DNA of 64,000 bases, taken from the NCBI GenBank assembly GCA_036388675.1, contig DASVRI010000013.1:124001-188000 (forward strand), in the 5' to 3' direction. Below, in pieces: positions 46,785 through 55,463 of the stretch. The DNA comes from DASVUS01 sp036388675. GTDB taxonomy: Bacteria > Armatimonadota > Abditibacteriia > Abditibacteriales > Abditibacteriaceae. The position numbers and the translations under genes are program-made. Numbering within the stretch: position 1 is the first letter of the stretch; every line of letters begins with the position of its first letter. The notes below the pieces were generated by a model, which worked only from the letters and a program-made list of their open reading frames with translations, searched no databases and was not told the origin of the DNA.

Positions 46785-47729
46785 ATGTCATCGTCACGGT
46801 TGAGTCAACAAATTAAACAGCGCGCCACAGAGCTGGGCTTTGCGGCTTGCGGCATCACGCCTGCGGAACCGTCTCAAACGCACGGATATTTACGCAGTTG
46901 GCTGGAGCATGGTTTCAACGCCACAATGCAGTGGATGGCGCGCGAAGATGCGGTCGAGAAGCGTGCTGATGTGCGGCGCGTTCTGCCCGGTGCGCAGAGT
47001 GTCGTTTGTGTGGCAATGCACTATCGCACGGACGAAGAGTGGGACGAAGCCGTGCACGGCAAAGTCGCTCGCTATGCGCGTGGATTCGATTACCACGACT
47101 TCATGAGTACTCGTTTGCGCGAGTTGCTGGCGTGGCTGCAAGAAGAAACGGGCTGCAATGGTCGCGTTTATGTCGATACAGGGCCGGTTCTGGAACGCGA
47201 ATTGGCGCGGCGCGCTGGGCTCGGTTGGGTTGGCAAAAACACCATGCTGCTGTCGCGCGAATTGGGGTCTTATTTTTTGCTCGGCGAAATTGTGGTCGAT
47301 ATTGAACTGGAACCTGATCGCCCGCATGTCGAGCAGTTTTGCGGTAGTTGCACGCGATGTCTGGATGCCTGTCCCACGCAAGCCTTTGAAGCGCCCTATG
47401 TGCTCAATGCGAATAAGTGCATTTCGTTTCAAACCATCGAGAATCGCGAGCGTGCGCCGCAGGAGTTGAGCACCAAGTTTGGCGATTGGCTTTTTGGCTG
47501 CGATGTGTGTCAGGAAGTGTGTCCGTGGAACGGCAAGAGCACAGCGCACAGCGACGAGCCGGAGTTGTGGACGCGCGGCGAGTTCCCCACCCTGCTCGAA
47601 ACGCTGCTCATGCCGCAGGAAGAGTTTTCGCGGCGCTTCAAAGGCAGCCCGCTCAAGCGTCCAAAACGGCGCGGTATGCGTCGCAACGCACTGCGAGTAC
47701 TCAAACAGCGCAGACGCGCCAGCAAATAG
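46785..47729 (+). CDS. queG: Epoxyqueuosine reductase
   Basis: 314 residues from ATG 46785; 14 more residues upstream are possible. QueG is a cobalamin-dependent iron-sulfur enzyme that performs the last step of tRNA queuosine synthesis. Signatures: RVYVDTGPVLERELARRAGL, GWVGKNTMLL, and two 4Fe-4S clusters (CGSCTRCLDACPTQAF and CDVCQEVCPWN). The C-terminal HEAT-like extension is short. It lies just upstream of the nusA operon promoter. Confidence 0.95.
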   Translation: MSSSRLSQQIKQRATELGFAACGITPAEPSQTHGYLRSWLEHGFNATMQWMAREDAVEKRADVRRVLPGAQSVVCVAMHYRTDEEWDEAVHGKVARYARGFDYHDFMSTRLRELLAWLQEETGCNGRVYVDTGPVLERELARRAGLGWVGKNTMLLSRELGSYFLLGEIVVDIELEPDRPHVEQFCGSCTRCLDACPTQAFEAPYVLNANKCISFQTIENRERAPQELSTKFGDWLFGCDVCQEVCPWNGKSTAHSDEPELWTRGEFPTLLETLLMPQEEFSRRFKGSPLKRPKRRGMRRNALRVLKQRRRASK

Positions 47730-47761
47730 AGGGCCTCGTGACAAGTAAAACGAAACGTAGC

Positions 47762-47790
47762 TTGCGATTATTCGTATTTTAGTGTAGAAT
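47762..47790 (+). promoter_or_regulatory. Promoter of the nusA-infB operon
   Basis: TTGCGA (47762-47767), 17-bp spacer, TAGAAT (47785-47790). It lies 172 bp upstream of the nusA ATG, and a terminator-like hairpin follows at once. Confidence 0.7.
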
Positions 47791-47798
47791 TCTTTGTT

Positions 47799-47862
47799 GC
47801 GGGTCGGAGACAACTTGGTAAAGAACTCCGAAAGTGGGCGCCCTGCGACCCGCTTTTTTATT
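47799..47862 (+). promoter_or_regulatory. Leader hairpin with T-tract (putative attenuator) before nusA
   Basis: GCGGGTCG (47799-47806) pairs with CGACCCGC (47846-47853), followed by TTTTTTATTT. A small inner stem CGGAG/CTCCG may form in the loop. Because it sits between promoter and nusA it looks like a transcription attenuator, possibly for NusA autoregulation (inference). Confidence 0.65.
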
Positions 47863-47961
47863 TGCCGCATTATTTCCGCAACAAAGTTTTTACCATTTCG
47901 TACTGACGGTTTTAGCCGCCTCTACGGTTTTATTCCTGAGTACTCAACGGAGAACAAAAAG

Positions 47962-49365
47962 ATGGCGACGAAGAAAGTGGCCAAGTCACAGGCCGAGACA
48001 CAATCTGAAATGTTGGAAGCGCTCCGGCGCGTCTCCGAGGAAAAGAACATCCCGGTCGAGGCGCTGATTGCCAGCATCGAAGGCTCTCTGGCTTCGGCTT
48101 ATAAAAAGGCTTACGGTGGCACAGGCGATGTGCGCGTCGTGGCCGATTTAGTGAACACCGAGTTCCGCGTCTATGCGCAGAAGCGCGTGGTGCAGACGGC
48201 GCTCAACCCCAACACCGAAGTTGCGTGGCGCGATGCGCGCGGCGATAATCCGGGCATCAACCTGGGTGAAGCCGTTGAACAGGAAGTCACGCCCTCGGGC
48301 TTTGGACGCATCGCCGCGCAGACGGCCAAGCAAGTGCTGTTGCAGAAACTGCGCGAAGCCGAGCGCGTGCAGGTCGTGTCGGAATACGCCGATAAATCGG
48401 GCGAGATGTTTCGTGGCCAGGTTTATCGCATGGAGCGCGGCAACATCATCGTGCAGATCGGCAAGGCCGAAGCCATCTTGCCGCGCCGCGAGCAGATTCA
48501 AGGCGAGAATTACCGCATCGGCGACTCGATCTATGTTTTCGTGGTCGAAGTGCGGCAGAACATGCGTGGTCCCAGCATCACGGTTTCGCGCACGCATCCC
48601 GGTTTGGTGCGCCAGTTGTTCATGCTGGAAGTGCCCGAAATCGCCGATGGCATTGTTGAACTGAAAGGCGTGGCGCGCGAAGCCGGACAGCGCACTAAAA
48701 TTGCGGTTGCAGCCAACAACCCGGATGTCGATCCGGTCGGTGCTTGCGTTGGGCCGCGCGGTATGCGCGTCGGCAAAGTGGTGGCGGAGTTGGGCAACGA
48801 GAAAGTCGACATCGTGCGCTGGAACCCCGACCCAATTACATTCATTTCACACGCATTGTCGCCAGCGCAGATTTCGAAAGTCATTCTGGTTGAAGAGCAC
48901 AGCAATCACAGCGGCGAGAATGCCGGCACTGCAACGGTCATCGTGGCGGAAGACCAGCAGTCGCTGGCGATTGGCAAGCAGGGACAGAACGTGCGTCTGG
49001 CTGCCAAGCTGACGGGCTGGAAGATCGACATTCGCACCGAAAAGCAGTATGCCGAAGAACAGGCGAAGAAGATGTTCGACTTGGATGGCGGTGGCGAAGC
49101 TTTCCCGGCAGCCGTGACGGTGCGCCAGTCGAAGGATGAGCACGCCGAACTGTTCGCGATTGATGCTGAGGACTCCGAGGAACAGACTGCCGTCGGCAGC
49201 AGCGCTCCGCTGGAAGATGTGCAATCGCCGCTGGACGGTATTGACACTTCAGCAGAAGACGCGCTCACTGTCGGCATCGACGACACCGGCGACCGCGCCA
49301 GTGAGGCCGGTTCCGTGACGGGCGGCATTTCGAGCGTGGCACCGGCTGATTCGGTGAATGCGTAA
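47962..49365 (+). CDS. nusA: Transcription termination/antitermination factor NusA
   Basis: 467 residues. The N-terminal domain begins ALRRVSEEKNIPVEALIASI, followed by S1 (QGENYRIGDSIYVFVVEVRQ), KH1 (CVGPRGMRVGKVVAELGNEK, RWNPDPITFISHALSPA) and KH2 (QQSLAIGKQGQNVRLAAKLT). The C-terminus is an acidic Ala/Ser-rich tail. NusA binds RNA polymerase and controls pausing. The ATG at 47962 follows GGAG and a GAGTACTC (47938) sits just upstream of that. It opens the translation operon; no rimP gene precedes it here. Confidence 0.96.
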   Translation: MATKKVAKSQAETQSEMLEALRRVSEEKNIPVEALIASIEGSLASAYKKAYGGTGDVRVVADLVNTEFRVYAQKRVVQTALNPNTEVAWRDARGDNPGINLGEAVEQEVTPSGFGRIAAQTAKQVLLQKLREAERVQVVSEYADKSGEMFRGQVYRMERGNIIVQIGKAEAILPRREQIQGENYRIGDSIYVFVVEVRQNMRGPSITVSRTHPGLVRQLFMLEVPEIADGIVELKGVAREAGQRTKIAVAANNPDVDPVGACVGPRGMRVGKVVAELGNEKVDIVRWNPDPITFISHALSPAQISKVILVEEHSNHSGENAGTATVIVAEDQQSLAIGKQGQNVRLAAKLTGWKIDIRTEKQYAEEQAKKMFDLDGGGEAFPAAVTVRQSKDEHAELFAIDAEDSEEQTAVGSSAPLEDVQSPLDGIDTSAEDALTVGIDDTGDRASEAGSVTGGISSVAPADSVNA

Positions 49366-49395
49366 GCCGGCCATCTGAGGCATGAGTATCGTCCC

Positions 49396-49722
49396 ATGAG
49401 TACTCGTTCCTCAGCGTCACAAAGTATGGAAGGCGGGAAGCATCCGGTGCGCACGTGTGCTGTTCGCACATGCGCCGGCTGTGGCGCGAAGAAGACGCAA
49501 CGTGAAATGTTGCGCATCGCGTCCAAAGATGGTGCGGCGCCAGTTGTGGACATGCAGTTTCGTGCGGCAGGACGCGGCGCTTACCTGTGCTGTCAAAAAG
49601 CCTGCATGGAACGTGCGCTACAGCGACACAGTCTGGAACGAACGTTGAAATTAAAAACGAGCGTGCCTGTTGCGATTCGCATGGAAATCGAGCAGGCACT
49701 TAGCGTGATGGGTGATGGGTGA
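49396..49722 (+). CDS. ylxR: YlxR (DUF448) RNA-binding family protein
   Basis: 108 residues. The family pattern is clear: RTCAGCGAKKTQREMLRIAS near the N-terminus and AAGRGAYLCCQKACMERALQ in the middle. YlxR lies between nusA and infB in many bacteria and binds RNA or RNase P. The start codon ATG at 49396 belongs to ATGAGTACTC, so the palindrome overlaps initiation; an alternative ATG is 10 codons downstream. The extended N-terminus is Ser-rich and not conserved. Confidence 0.88.
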   Translation: MSTRSSASQSMEGGKHPVRTCAVRTCAGCGAKKTQREMLRIASKDGAAPVVDMQFRAAGRGAYLCCQKACMERALQRHSLERTLKLKTSVPVAIRMEIEQALSVMGDG

Positions 49723-49776
49723 CGAGTACTCGTTTCACTTCACTCATTGCTCATCACTGAAAAGAAGGTGTTGCGT

Positions 49777-52302
49777 ATGGCAAAAATGAGAGTGTATGAT
49801 CTCGCAAAAGAGTTACAAGTCCAGCCGAAAGAGCTGCTTGAACTTTTAAAGACCATCGGTGTGTCGGGGAAGGTGCCGTCGAGTTCCATTGAGGACACGG
49901 CTGCGCGTTCGCTGCGCCAGATGATTGAAAATAAGAATAATCCGCAGGCGGCAGTGGCGGCGGTTGCAGCGCCCGCTCCGGCAACTCCCACCGCGTTTGA
50001 AAACTTTCGCGCCAGTGGCCGTCGTGCCGCGCCCGCTGTTGATACAAACGATGTTTCATCGGATGTTATCGAAGATTACCGCGAACAAGCGCAACCCGAA
50101 GGTGACTTCATAACACAGGGACCGGCCAAATCCGGCCCCGGTGCGCGGAGCGATGCCGGTCGTTATGGAAGCGCACGTCCCGCCGACAATCGCCCTGCTC
50201 CCAGCCGTCCTGCACCGCCGCGTCCGGTTGAAAATCGCCCGGCAACTCCAACACCGGCTGCCGCTTCGACCTCCAATGGCAGCGCTAACGGAAGCAACGG
50301 CGCGGCAACCGTCAATGGCTCGGCCAACGGCGCGGCGCCCGCTGCCCCAGCCGCACCGCCGCAGCGCGATAGCGGACGCTTCCAGGGACGCGGTGGACGC
50401 CGCGATTTCCGTGGCGGGCCGCGCCGCGACGACCGTTTTCGTGGCGCCTCGCGCTTTGGCGACCGCAATCATGAACCCGCCGCGCCGGAGCCGGTCGAGG
50501 AAGATACCGGCGACAAGAAGTTGACGCTGCCGCCGGAGATCACTATTTCCGAGCTGGCCGACAAAATTCGCCAGCCGGTCGCCACGCTCATCAAGAAGCT
50601 GTTCATGATGAACATTGTGCGCGCCGGAAACCAGGCGATCAACGCCGATGTAGCCGGCCAGTTGTTGGCGCAGTTCGGCTACACCATGGAAGTCGAGACG
50701 GCGCGTCCCGAAACCCATGTTCTGGAAGAAGAGCAAGGCGAACTCGTGCCCGTCCCGCCGGTCGTGACCATCATGGGCCACGTCGATCACGGCAAGACTT
50801 CGTTGCTCGACATCATTCGTTCGGCCAACGTGCAAAGCGGCGAAGCCGGTGGCATTACGCAGCGCATCGGTGCTTACGAAACCGAGCACAACGGCGAGCG
50901 CATTGTTTTCCTCGACACACCGGGCCACGAAGCGTTCACCCGTATGCGGGCACGCGGCGCACACGTCACCGACATCGCGATTTTGGTTGTGGCCGCCGAC
51001 GATGGCGTGATGCCGCAAACGCGCGAAGCCATCGACCACGCACGCGCCGCAAAAGTGCCGATTATCGTGGCCATGAACAAGATGGATCGCGCCGAAGCCG
51101 ACCCCGACCGCGTCAAAGGCGAACTGGCGCAGCTTGAATTGATCCCGGAAGATTACGGCGGCGACACCATCGTGATTCCGGTATCAGCGAAAACGGGACA
51201 GGGCGTGCAGGACTTGCTCGACATGGTTCTGATCGTGGCCGAGTTGCAAGAACTTAAAGCCAACCCGGATGGACCGGCCAGCGGCACAGTTATCGAAGCG
51301 CAGCAGGACAACCAGCGCGGGCCGGTTGCCACAGTACTCGTGCATCGCGGTACGCTGCGCGTGGGCGACCACGTCGTGGTGGGCGATGTCTTCGGACGCG
51401 TGCGCGCCATGAACGACTACAAGGGCGAGAGCTTGCAGGAAGCCGGTCCCAAGCGTCCGGTTTCGGTGATGGGCCTGTCGGCTGTGCCACACGCCAGCGA
51501 CACGCTGCGCGCTGTCGGTTCGTCGCGTGAAGCTCGTGAGCAGGCCGAAGCCTACGCGCAGGACGCCAAGCAGGGCCGCTACCTGGGCACAGGACGCATC
51601 TCTCTGGATGAACTGTTCACACAGATTCAAAAGGGTGCGGCCAAAGAGCTGAACGTCATCGTGAAGGCCGATGTTCAGGGTTCGGTCGAAGCGATGTGCC
51701 AGAGCCTTGAAAAGTTGGCGCACGATGAAGTGCGCGTCAAGATCGTGTCGCGCGGTGCCGGCAACGTCACCGAAAGCGATGTCATGCTGGCAAGCGCTTC
51801 GGGCGCGATCATCATTGCGTTTTCAGTGGGTGTCGAGCATACCGCTGCGAGCCTGGCCGACCGAGAGAAGATCGAGATTCGCCAGTATAAAGTCATTTAC
51901 GACGCGATCAACGAAGTGAAGGCTGCGCTCGAAGGCATGTTGGAAGCCGTCTTCGAAGAGCGCCTATCGGGCGAAGCCGAAGTGCGCGCAACGTTCCGCA
52001 GCACCAAGGCCGGTGTTATCGCAGGTTGCCTCGTGACCAGCGGCAAGTTGGTTCAGGGCTCTGTGCTGCGCGTGTGGCGTCGCGGCAACAAGGTATTCGA
52101 CGGTAAGATCGATTCGCTCAAGCATGTCAAGGAAAACGTCAAGGAGATGGTCGCCGGCCAGGAATGCGGCGTCTCTTCCAACAGGTTCGACGATTTCCAG
52201 GAAGGCGACATTTTACAGAGCATCGTGATGCAGGGCGTCAAGCGCGACATCGAGGCGCGGCGTCCCGAAACCGCCGTCGTTGGCCCGCCGCAGAAGCGGT
52301 AG
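49777..52302 (+). CDS. infB: Translation initiation factor IF-2
   Basis: 841 residues from ATG 49777. The N-terminal IF2_N (MRVYDLAKELQVQPKELLEL) is followed by a disordered Ala/Pro/Gly/Arg-rich region (about 55-245), a second IF2_N (ITISELADKIRQPVATLIKK), and the G domain with G1 GHVDHGKT (334-341), FLDTPGHEAFTRMRARGA and NKMDRAEADPD. Domains II, C1 and C2 follow. It guides fMet-tRNA to the ribosome. Only a one-mismatch palindrome (near 51333) lies inside; the gene is otherwise free of GAGTACTC. Confidence 0.97.
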   Translation: MAKMRVYDLAKELQVQPKELLELLKTIGVSGKVPSSSIEDTAARSLRQMIENKNNPQAAVAAVAAPAPATPTAFENFRASGRRAAPAVDTNDVSSDVIEDYREQAQPEGDFITQGPAKSGPGARSDAGRYGSARPADNRPAPSRPAPPRPVENRPATPTPAAASTSNGSANGSNGAATVNGSANGAAPAAPAAPPQRDSGRFQGRGGRRDFRGGPRRDDRFRGASRFGDRNHEPAAPEPVEEDTGDKKLTLPPEITISELADKIRQPVATLIKKLFMMNIVRAGNQAINADVAGQLLAQFGYTMEVETARPETHVLEEEQGELVPVPPVVTIMGHVDHGKTSLLDIIRSANVQSGEAGGITQRIGAYETEHNGERIVFLDTPGHEAFTRMRARGAHVTDIAILVVAADDGVMPQTREAIDHARAAKVPIIVAMNKMDRAEADPDRVKGELAQLELIPEDYGGDTIVIPVSAKTGQGVQDLLDMVLIVAELQELKANPDGPASGTVIEAQQDNQRGPVATVLVHRGTLRVGDHVVVGDVFGRVRAMNDYKGESLQEAGPKRPVSVMGLSAVPHASDTLRAVGSSREAREQAEAYAQDAKQGRYLGTGRISLDELFTQIQKGAAKELNVIVKADVQGSVEAMCQSLEKLAHDEVRVKIVSRGAGNVTESDVMLASASGAIIIAFSVGVEHTAASLADREKIEIRQYKVIYDAINEVKAALEGMLEAVFEERLSGEAEVRATFRSTKAGVIAGCLVTSGKLVQGSVLRVWRRGNKVFDGKIDSLKHVKENVKEMVAGQECGVSSNRFDDFQEGDILQSIVMQGVKRDIEARRPETAVVGPPQKR

Positions 52303-52306
52303 TATC

Positions 52307-52345
52307 GAGTAAAGGGCAATGAGTGATACTCATTGCCCTTTACTC
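52307..52345. terminator. Perfect 18-bp inverted repeat after infB
   Basis: The arms are 52307-52324 and 52328-52345 with a GAT loop. No T-tract follows, and the next gene starts at 52353, so it may be a partial terminator, an RNase or ribosome-stalling element or an mRNA-stabilising hairpin rather than a full terminator. Confidence 0.75.
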
Positions 52346-52352
52346 AACACTT

Positions 52353-52634
52353 ATGTTCATTGGAGTACTCACTTTGGAACTGCATCTGCACGATGCCGGT
52401 TCCTTGAAGGAAAAGCGAATGGTGGTCAATTCAGTTCTTGATCGTATCCGCGCCCGGTTTAACGTTTCGGCGGCACAAATTGACGATCACGATCTGTGGC
52501 AAAGTGCGACGCTGGGAATCGCTGTTGTTTCCAACGACGCGCAAGTCGCCAATCGAGTACTCAATCATGTGCGTGACGTGGCCGAAAGCGAAAACCGCTG
52601 TGATGTCGTAAGCTGTCAAATCGAAATTCTTTAG
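52353..52634 (+). CDS. ylxP: DUF503 (YlxP-like) protein
   Basis: 93 residues from ATG 52353 with the family pattern LELHLHDAGSLKEKRMVVNS, LDRIRARFNVSAAQ and ATLGIAVVSNDAQVANRVLN. DUF503 proteins occur beside infB and rbfA in many phyla; function in ribosome biogenesis is suspected. Two GAGTACTC sites (52363, 52555) are in codons V-L. The gene starts right after the infB hairpin. Confidence 0.9.
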   Translation: MFIGVLTLELHLHDAGSLKEKRMVVNSVLDRIRARFNVSAAQIDDHDLWQSATLGIAVVSNDAQVANRVLNHVRDVAESENRCDVVSCQIEIL

Positions 52635-52650
52635 AAAGCGGGGCTCCTCG

Positions 52651-53085
52651 ATGTCAACCACATTTCGTCCCGAGCGAGCGGCTGAAGCAATTCGTGCCGC
52701 AGTCACCAAAATTCTACGTGAAGAAGTGCAAGATCCCGGTCTGGGGCTTGTCACGGTTACGGCGTGCGAAGTCTCGCGCGACCTGCAAAACGCCAAGGTG
52801 TTCTACACTGTGCTGGGCGACGACGATGCGCGCCAGCGAGCCGCCGGTGCTTTCGAACGGGCGCATTCGTTTTTGCGCTCGCGCATTGGCGAAGAAGTCG
52901 CACTGCGCACCGTGCCGGAAGTTATCTTCCGCTACGACCGCAGCACAGATAACGCCCTGCGCATCGAGGAACTGTTGGCCGGTTTGCCCGAATTACAACA
53001 GCAAGGTGACGATAAACCCGCGGATGCTGCGCAGAGCCAGCAGCAACAAGGCCCAACCGAACAAGGCCGTGATAAACAACCTTAA
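52651..53085 (+). CDS. rbfA: Ribosome-binding factor A
   Basis: 144 residues. The RbfA KH-like core is seen: RAAVTKILREEVQDPGLGLV, ACEVSRDLQNAKVFYTVLGD, then VPEVIFRYDRSTDNALRIEE. It matures the 30S subunit. The Gln-rich C-terminal tail (SQQQQGPTEQ) is not conserved. It lies 16 bp after ylxP and 15 bp before the DHH gene. Confidence 0.93.
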   Translation: MSTTFRPERAAEAIRAAVTKILREEVQDPGLGLVTVTACEVSRDLQNAKVFYTVLGDDDARQRAAGAFERAHSFLRSRIGEEVALRTVPEVIFRYDRSTDNALRIEELLAGLPELQQQGDDKPADAAQSQQQQGPTEQGRDKQP

Positions 53086-53100
53086 ACCGAAATCACACCG

Positions 53101-54132
53101 ATGACGACTGCGCATTTCGCCGCATCTGCCCCGCCGTTCGATGAGATTCTTGCTGCCATCGAGAAATATCACACGTTCCTGATCGTGGCGCACGTGGGGC
53201 CGGATGGTGACGCTATCGGCTCAGGCCTGGCCCTGCAGCACGCGCTACGCGCTATGGGCAAAGATGCGTGGATGATTTCCAATGACGCTGTGCCGCCGTC
53301 GTGCCGTTTTCTGCCCGACTGGGACAAAATCAGCGGCAACCCACCGACGCAGCCACCGTGCGTCTTCATTCTCGACTGCGACGGCACCCCGCCACGCGTC
53401 GCCGCGCCGTATCACCTGATTGAAAATACGCGCCATAAAGTTCTCATCGATCATCACCGCACATCGCAGCCTATTTTTGATGTCAACTGGATCGACCCAT
53501 CGCAATCGGCCACAGCGCTGATGCTCTATCAATTGATCAAAAAGCTCCCGGTCGAACTTAACGCCGACATCGCACAATGCCTGCTGTGTGGCCTCTCCAC
53601 CGATACGGGTAATTTTCGTTTTCCCAACACAACTCCGGCTTGTTTACACGCCGCCGCCGACCTGGTTGAACTCGGCGCCGACCCGGCGGAAGTCGCCTTT
53701 AAGCTGTTCGATGAGCGTAGTTTCGGCGCAACCAAGCTGTTGGGCATCGCGCTGCAAAAGATGGAATGCGAAGCTGATGGCCAACTTACCTGGGCGGCTT
53801 TAACCGCGCAAGACTTCGACACGGCACAGGCAGGCGACGAAGGCAGCGAGAACGTGGTCAACTTTCTGCGCAGTGTGCGAGGCGCGCGCATGGCGATTAT
53901 CCTGCGCGAGCGGTTTGACGAAACCGGCACAGTAACGCGCGTCAGCGTGCGCTGCGACCCCGAAATGCGCGCCGATTTATTCTGCCAGAAGTTCGGCGGC
54001 GGCGGCCATGCGGCAGCAGCAGGTTTCCGCGTGCGCCACAAATCGTTCATCGATAGCGTGGCTTACGTGGTACAAAGCGCCGCAGCCTGGCTACGCGAAG
54101 ATCATCCGCCGGTCGAAAACGCGGTAAACTAA
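53101..54132 (+). CDS. nrnA: DHH/DHHA1 phosphoesterase, NrnA-like
   Basis: 343 residues. DHH motifs: HVGPDGDAIGSGLALQHALR, ILDCDGT, VLIDHHRTSQPIFDV, STDTGNFRFPNTTPACL; DHHA1 has FGGGGHAAAAGFRV. NrnA cleaves short oligonucleotides (nanoRNA) and pAp. It is the usual partner in the rbfA-truB region of many bacteria. Confidence 0.92.
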   Translation: MTTAHFAASAPPFDEILAAIEKYHTFLIVAHVGPDGDAIGSGLALQHALRAMGKDAWMISNDAVPPSCRFLPDWDKISGNPPTQPPCVFILDCDGTPPRVAAPYHLIENTRHKVLIDHHRTSQPIFDVNWIDPSQSATALMLYQLIKKLPVELNADIAQCLLCGLSTDTGNFRFPNTTPACLHAAADLVELGADPAEVAFKLFDERSFGATKLLGIALQKMECEADGQLTWAALTAQDFDTAQAGDEGSENVVNFLRSVRGARMAIILRERFDETGTVTRVSVRCDPEMRADLFCQKFGGGGHAAAAGFRVRHKSFIDSVAYVVQSAAAWLREDHPPVENAVN

Positions 54133-54172
54133 GCCTATGCAATCCCCTTCCGAGTACTCAGGAGAACCCAGA

Positions 54173-54514
54173 ATGCTACGCAACGAAGACAAGACGTGGG
54201 GCATGGCCTGCCACTTAGCGGCGCTGGCGGGTTTTATTTTTCCATTCGGTAACGTCATCGGCCCACTCGTGGTGTGGCTGATGAAGAAAAATGAGTCAGC
54301 GTTCATTGACGATCAGGGCAAAGAGTCGCTGAACTTCCAGATTTCGGCTTCGATTTATATGCTGGTCGCGGCGCTGTCGATGTTTGTGTTAATCGGCTTT
54401 ATTCTTTTACCGGTGGTCGCTCTGGCCACCTTGATAATGACTATCATCGGTGCCGTTCGTGCAAACAACGGCGAGCAGTATCGCTACCCACTTACCATCC
54501 GCTTCATCAACTGA
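54173..54514 (+). CDS. DUF4870 membrane protein inserted in the translation operon
   Basis: 113 residues from ATG 54173; GGAG at 54161-54164 is a good Shine-Dalgarno and lies just after a GAGTACTC at 54152. Pattern: TWGMACHLAALAGFIFPFGN, ESLNFQISASIYMLVAALS, then hydrophobic stretches and RYPLTIRFI. Three or four membrane helices are predicted. DUF4870 has no known function. Its position between nrnA and truB is not part of the standard operon. Confidence 0.86.
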   Translation: MLRNEDKTWGMACHLAALAGFIFPFGNVIGPLVVWLMKKNESAFIDDQGKESLNFQISASIYMLVAALSMFVLIGFILLPVVALATLIMTIIGAVRANNGEQYRYPLTIRFIN

Positions 54515-54524
54515 AGTCGTATCA

Positions 54525-55460
54525 ATGCACGGTGTTATCAACTTCCTCAAGCCGCCCGGCATGACAAGCCACGATGCGGTGGCTTTTGTGCGACGCATTG
54601 CAGGCACTAAGCGTGTTGGCCACACCGGGACGCTCGACCCGGCAGCAGCTGGCGTCTTGCCGATTTGCATTGGCCAGGCAACGCGCCTCGTCGAGTATTT
54701 GCAGGAAGGCACCAAAGAATACATTGCCGAAGTGACGTTCGGCCACGAGACCGATACGCTCGACGCAATGGGAGAAATCGTATCCGTTGGCCATGCAAGC
54801 GGCGTGACATTGGAGTCGCTGCGTGCGACGCTCGAACCCTTTCGCGGCATCATAAAACAAACGCCGCCTCTTTACTCAGCGATCAAGCAGGGCGGCAAAA
54901 AGTTGTATGAACTGGCGCGCGCCGGCACCCTGGAAAGTGAAGTCGAAATTGCAAGCCGCGAAGTGACGATCAGTCAACTGCATCTGACGCGCTTTGTGCC
55001 AGGCGATACGAGTACTCAACAACCATGTGCCATGTTGCACATCAAATGCAGCGGCGGCACTTACATTCGCAGCCTGGTGCGCGACATCGGCAGAAGCCTG
55101 AATTGCGGCGCCACCATGACCTTTCTGGTGCGCACGCGCAACGGCGTGTTTAAATTTGATAGGTCTCATACAGTCGAGGAAATCGGTCGCGACTGTCGTG
55201 CTGCGATTTTGCCGATCATGGATGCTCTGGCACTATGCGCCGCGACAACAGTGACTGACAATGTTGTGGTGCAGCACTTGTCGCAGGGCCGGCAAATCGA
55301 AGCGCCGAAAGCAAGTGCAAGTGGTAAGCAGGTGTTACACGAGCGCGTTCTCTTTGTGGACGAGCAACACACGGTTGCCGCTTTCGCGATACCGGCAGAA
55401 CTCGGCGACAGCGCATATTACAAGCCGGAAAAAGTCTTCTTTCTCGACGGCGACGATTGA
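54525..55460 (+). CDS. truB: tRNA pseudouridine-55 synthase
   Basis: 311 residues. Motif I INFLKPPGMTSHDAVAFVRR, then the catalytic Asp38 in VGHTGTLDPAAAGVLPI, and RSLVRDIGRSLNCGATMTFL. It makes pseudouridine 55 in the T-loop of tRNAs. The start overlaps no gene; DUF4870 ends 10 bp upstream. C-terminal PUA-like region is short. Confidence 0.95.
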   Translation: MHGVINFLKPPGMTSHDAVAFVRRIAGTKRVGHTGTLDPAAAGVLPICIGQATRLVEYLQEGTKEYIAEVTFGHETDTLDAMGEIVSVGHASGVTLESLRATLEPFRGIIKQTPPLYSAIKQGGKKLYELARAGTLESEVEIASREVTISQLHLTRFVPGDTSTQQPCAMLHIKCSGGTYIRSLVRDIGRSLNCGATMTFLVRTRNGVFKFDRSHTVEEIGRDCRAAILPIMDALALCAATTVTDNVVVQHLSQGRQIEAPKASASGKQVLHERVLFVDEQHTVAAFAIPAELGDSAYYKPEKVFFLDGDD

Positions 55461-55463
55461 TTC

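Noticed and set aside
47794..47961. N-terminal extension of NusA from 47794
   Set aside because: The extension covers the leader hairpin and has no family similarity; ATG 47962 has a Shine-Dalgarno and the normal NusA start.
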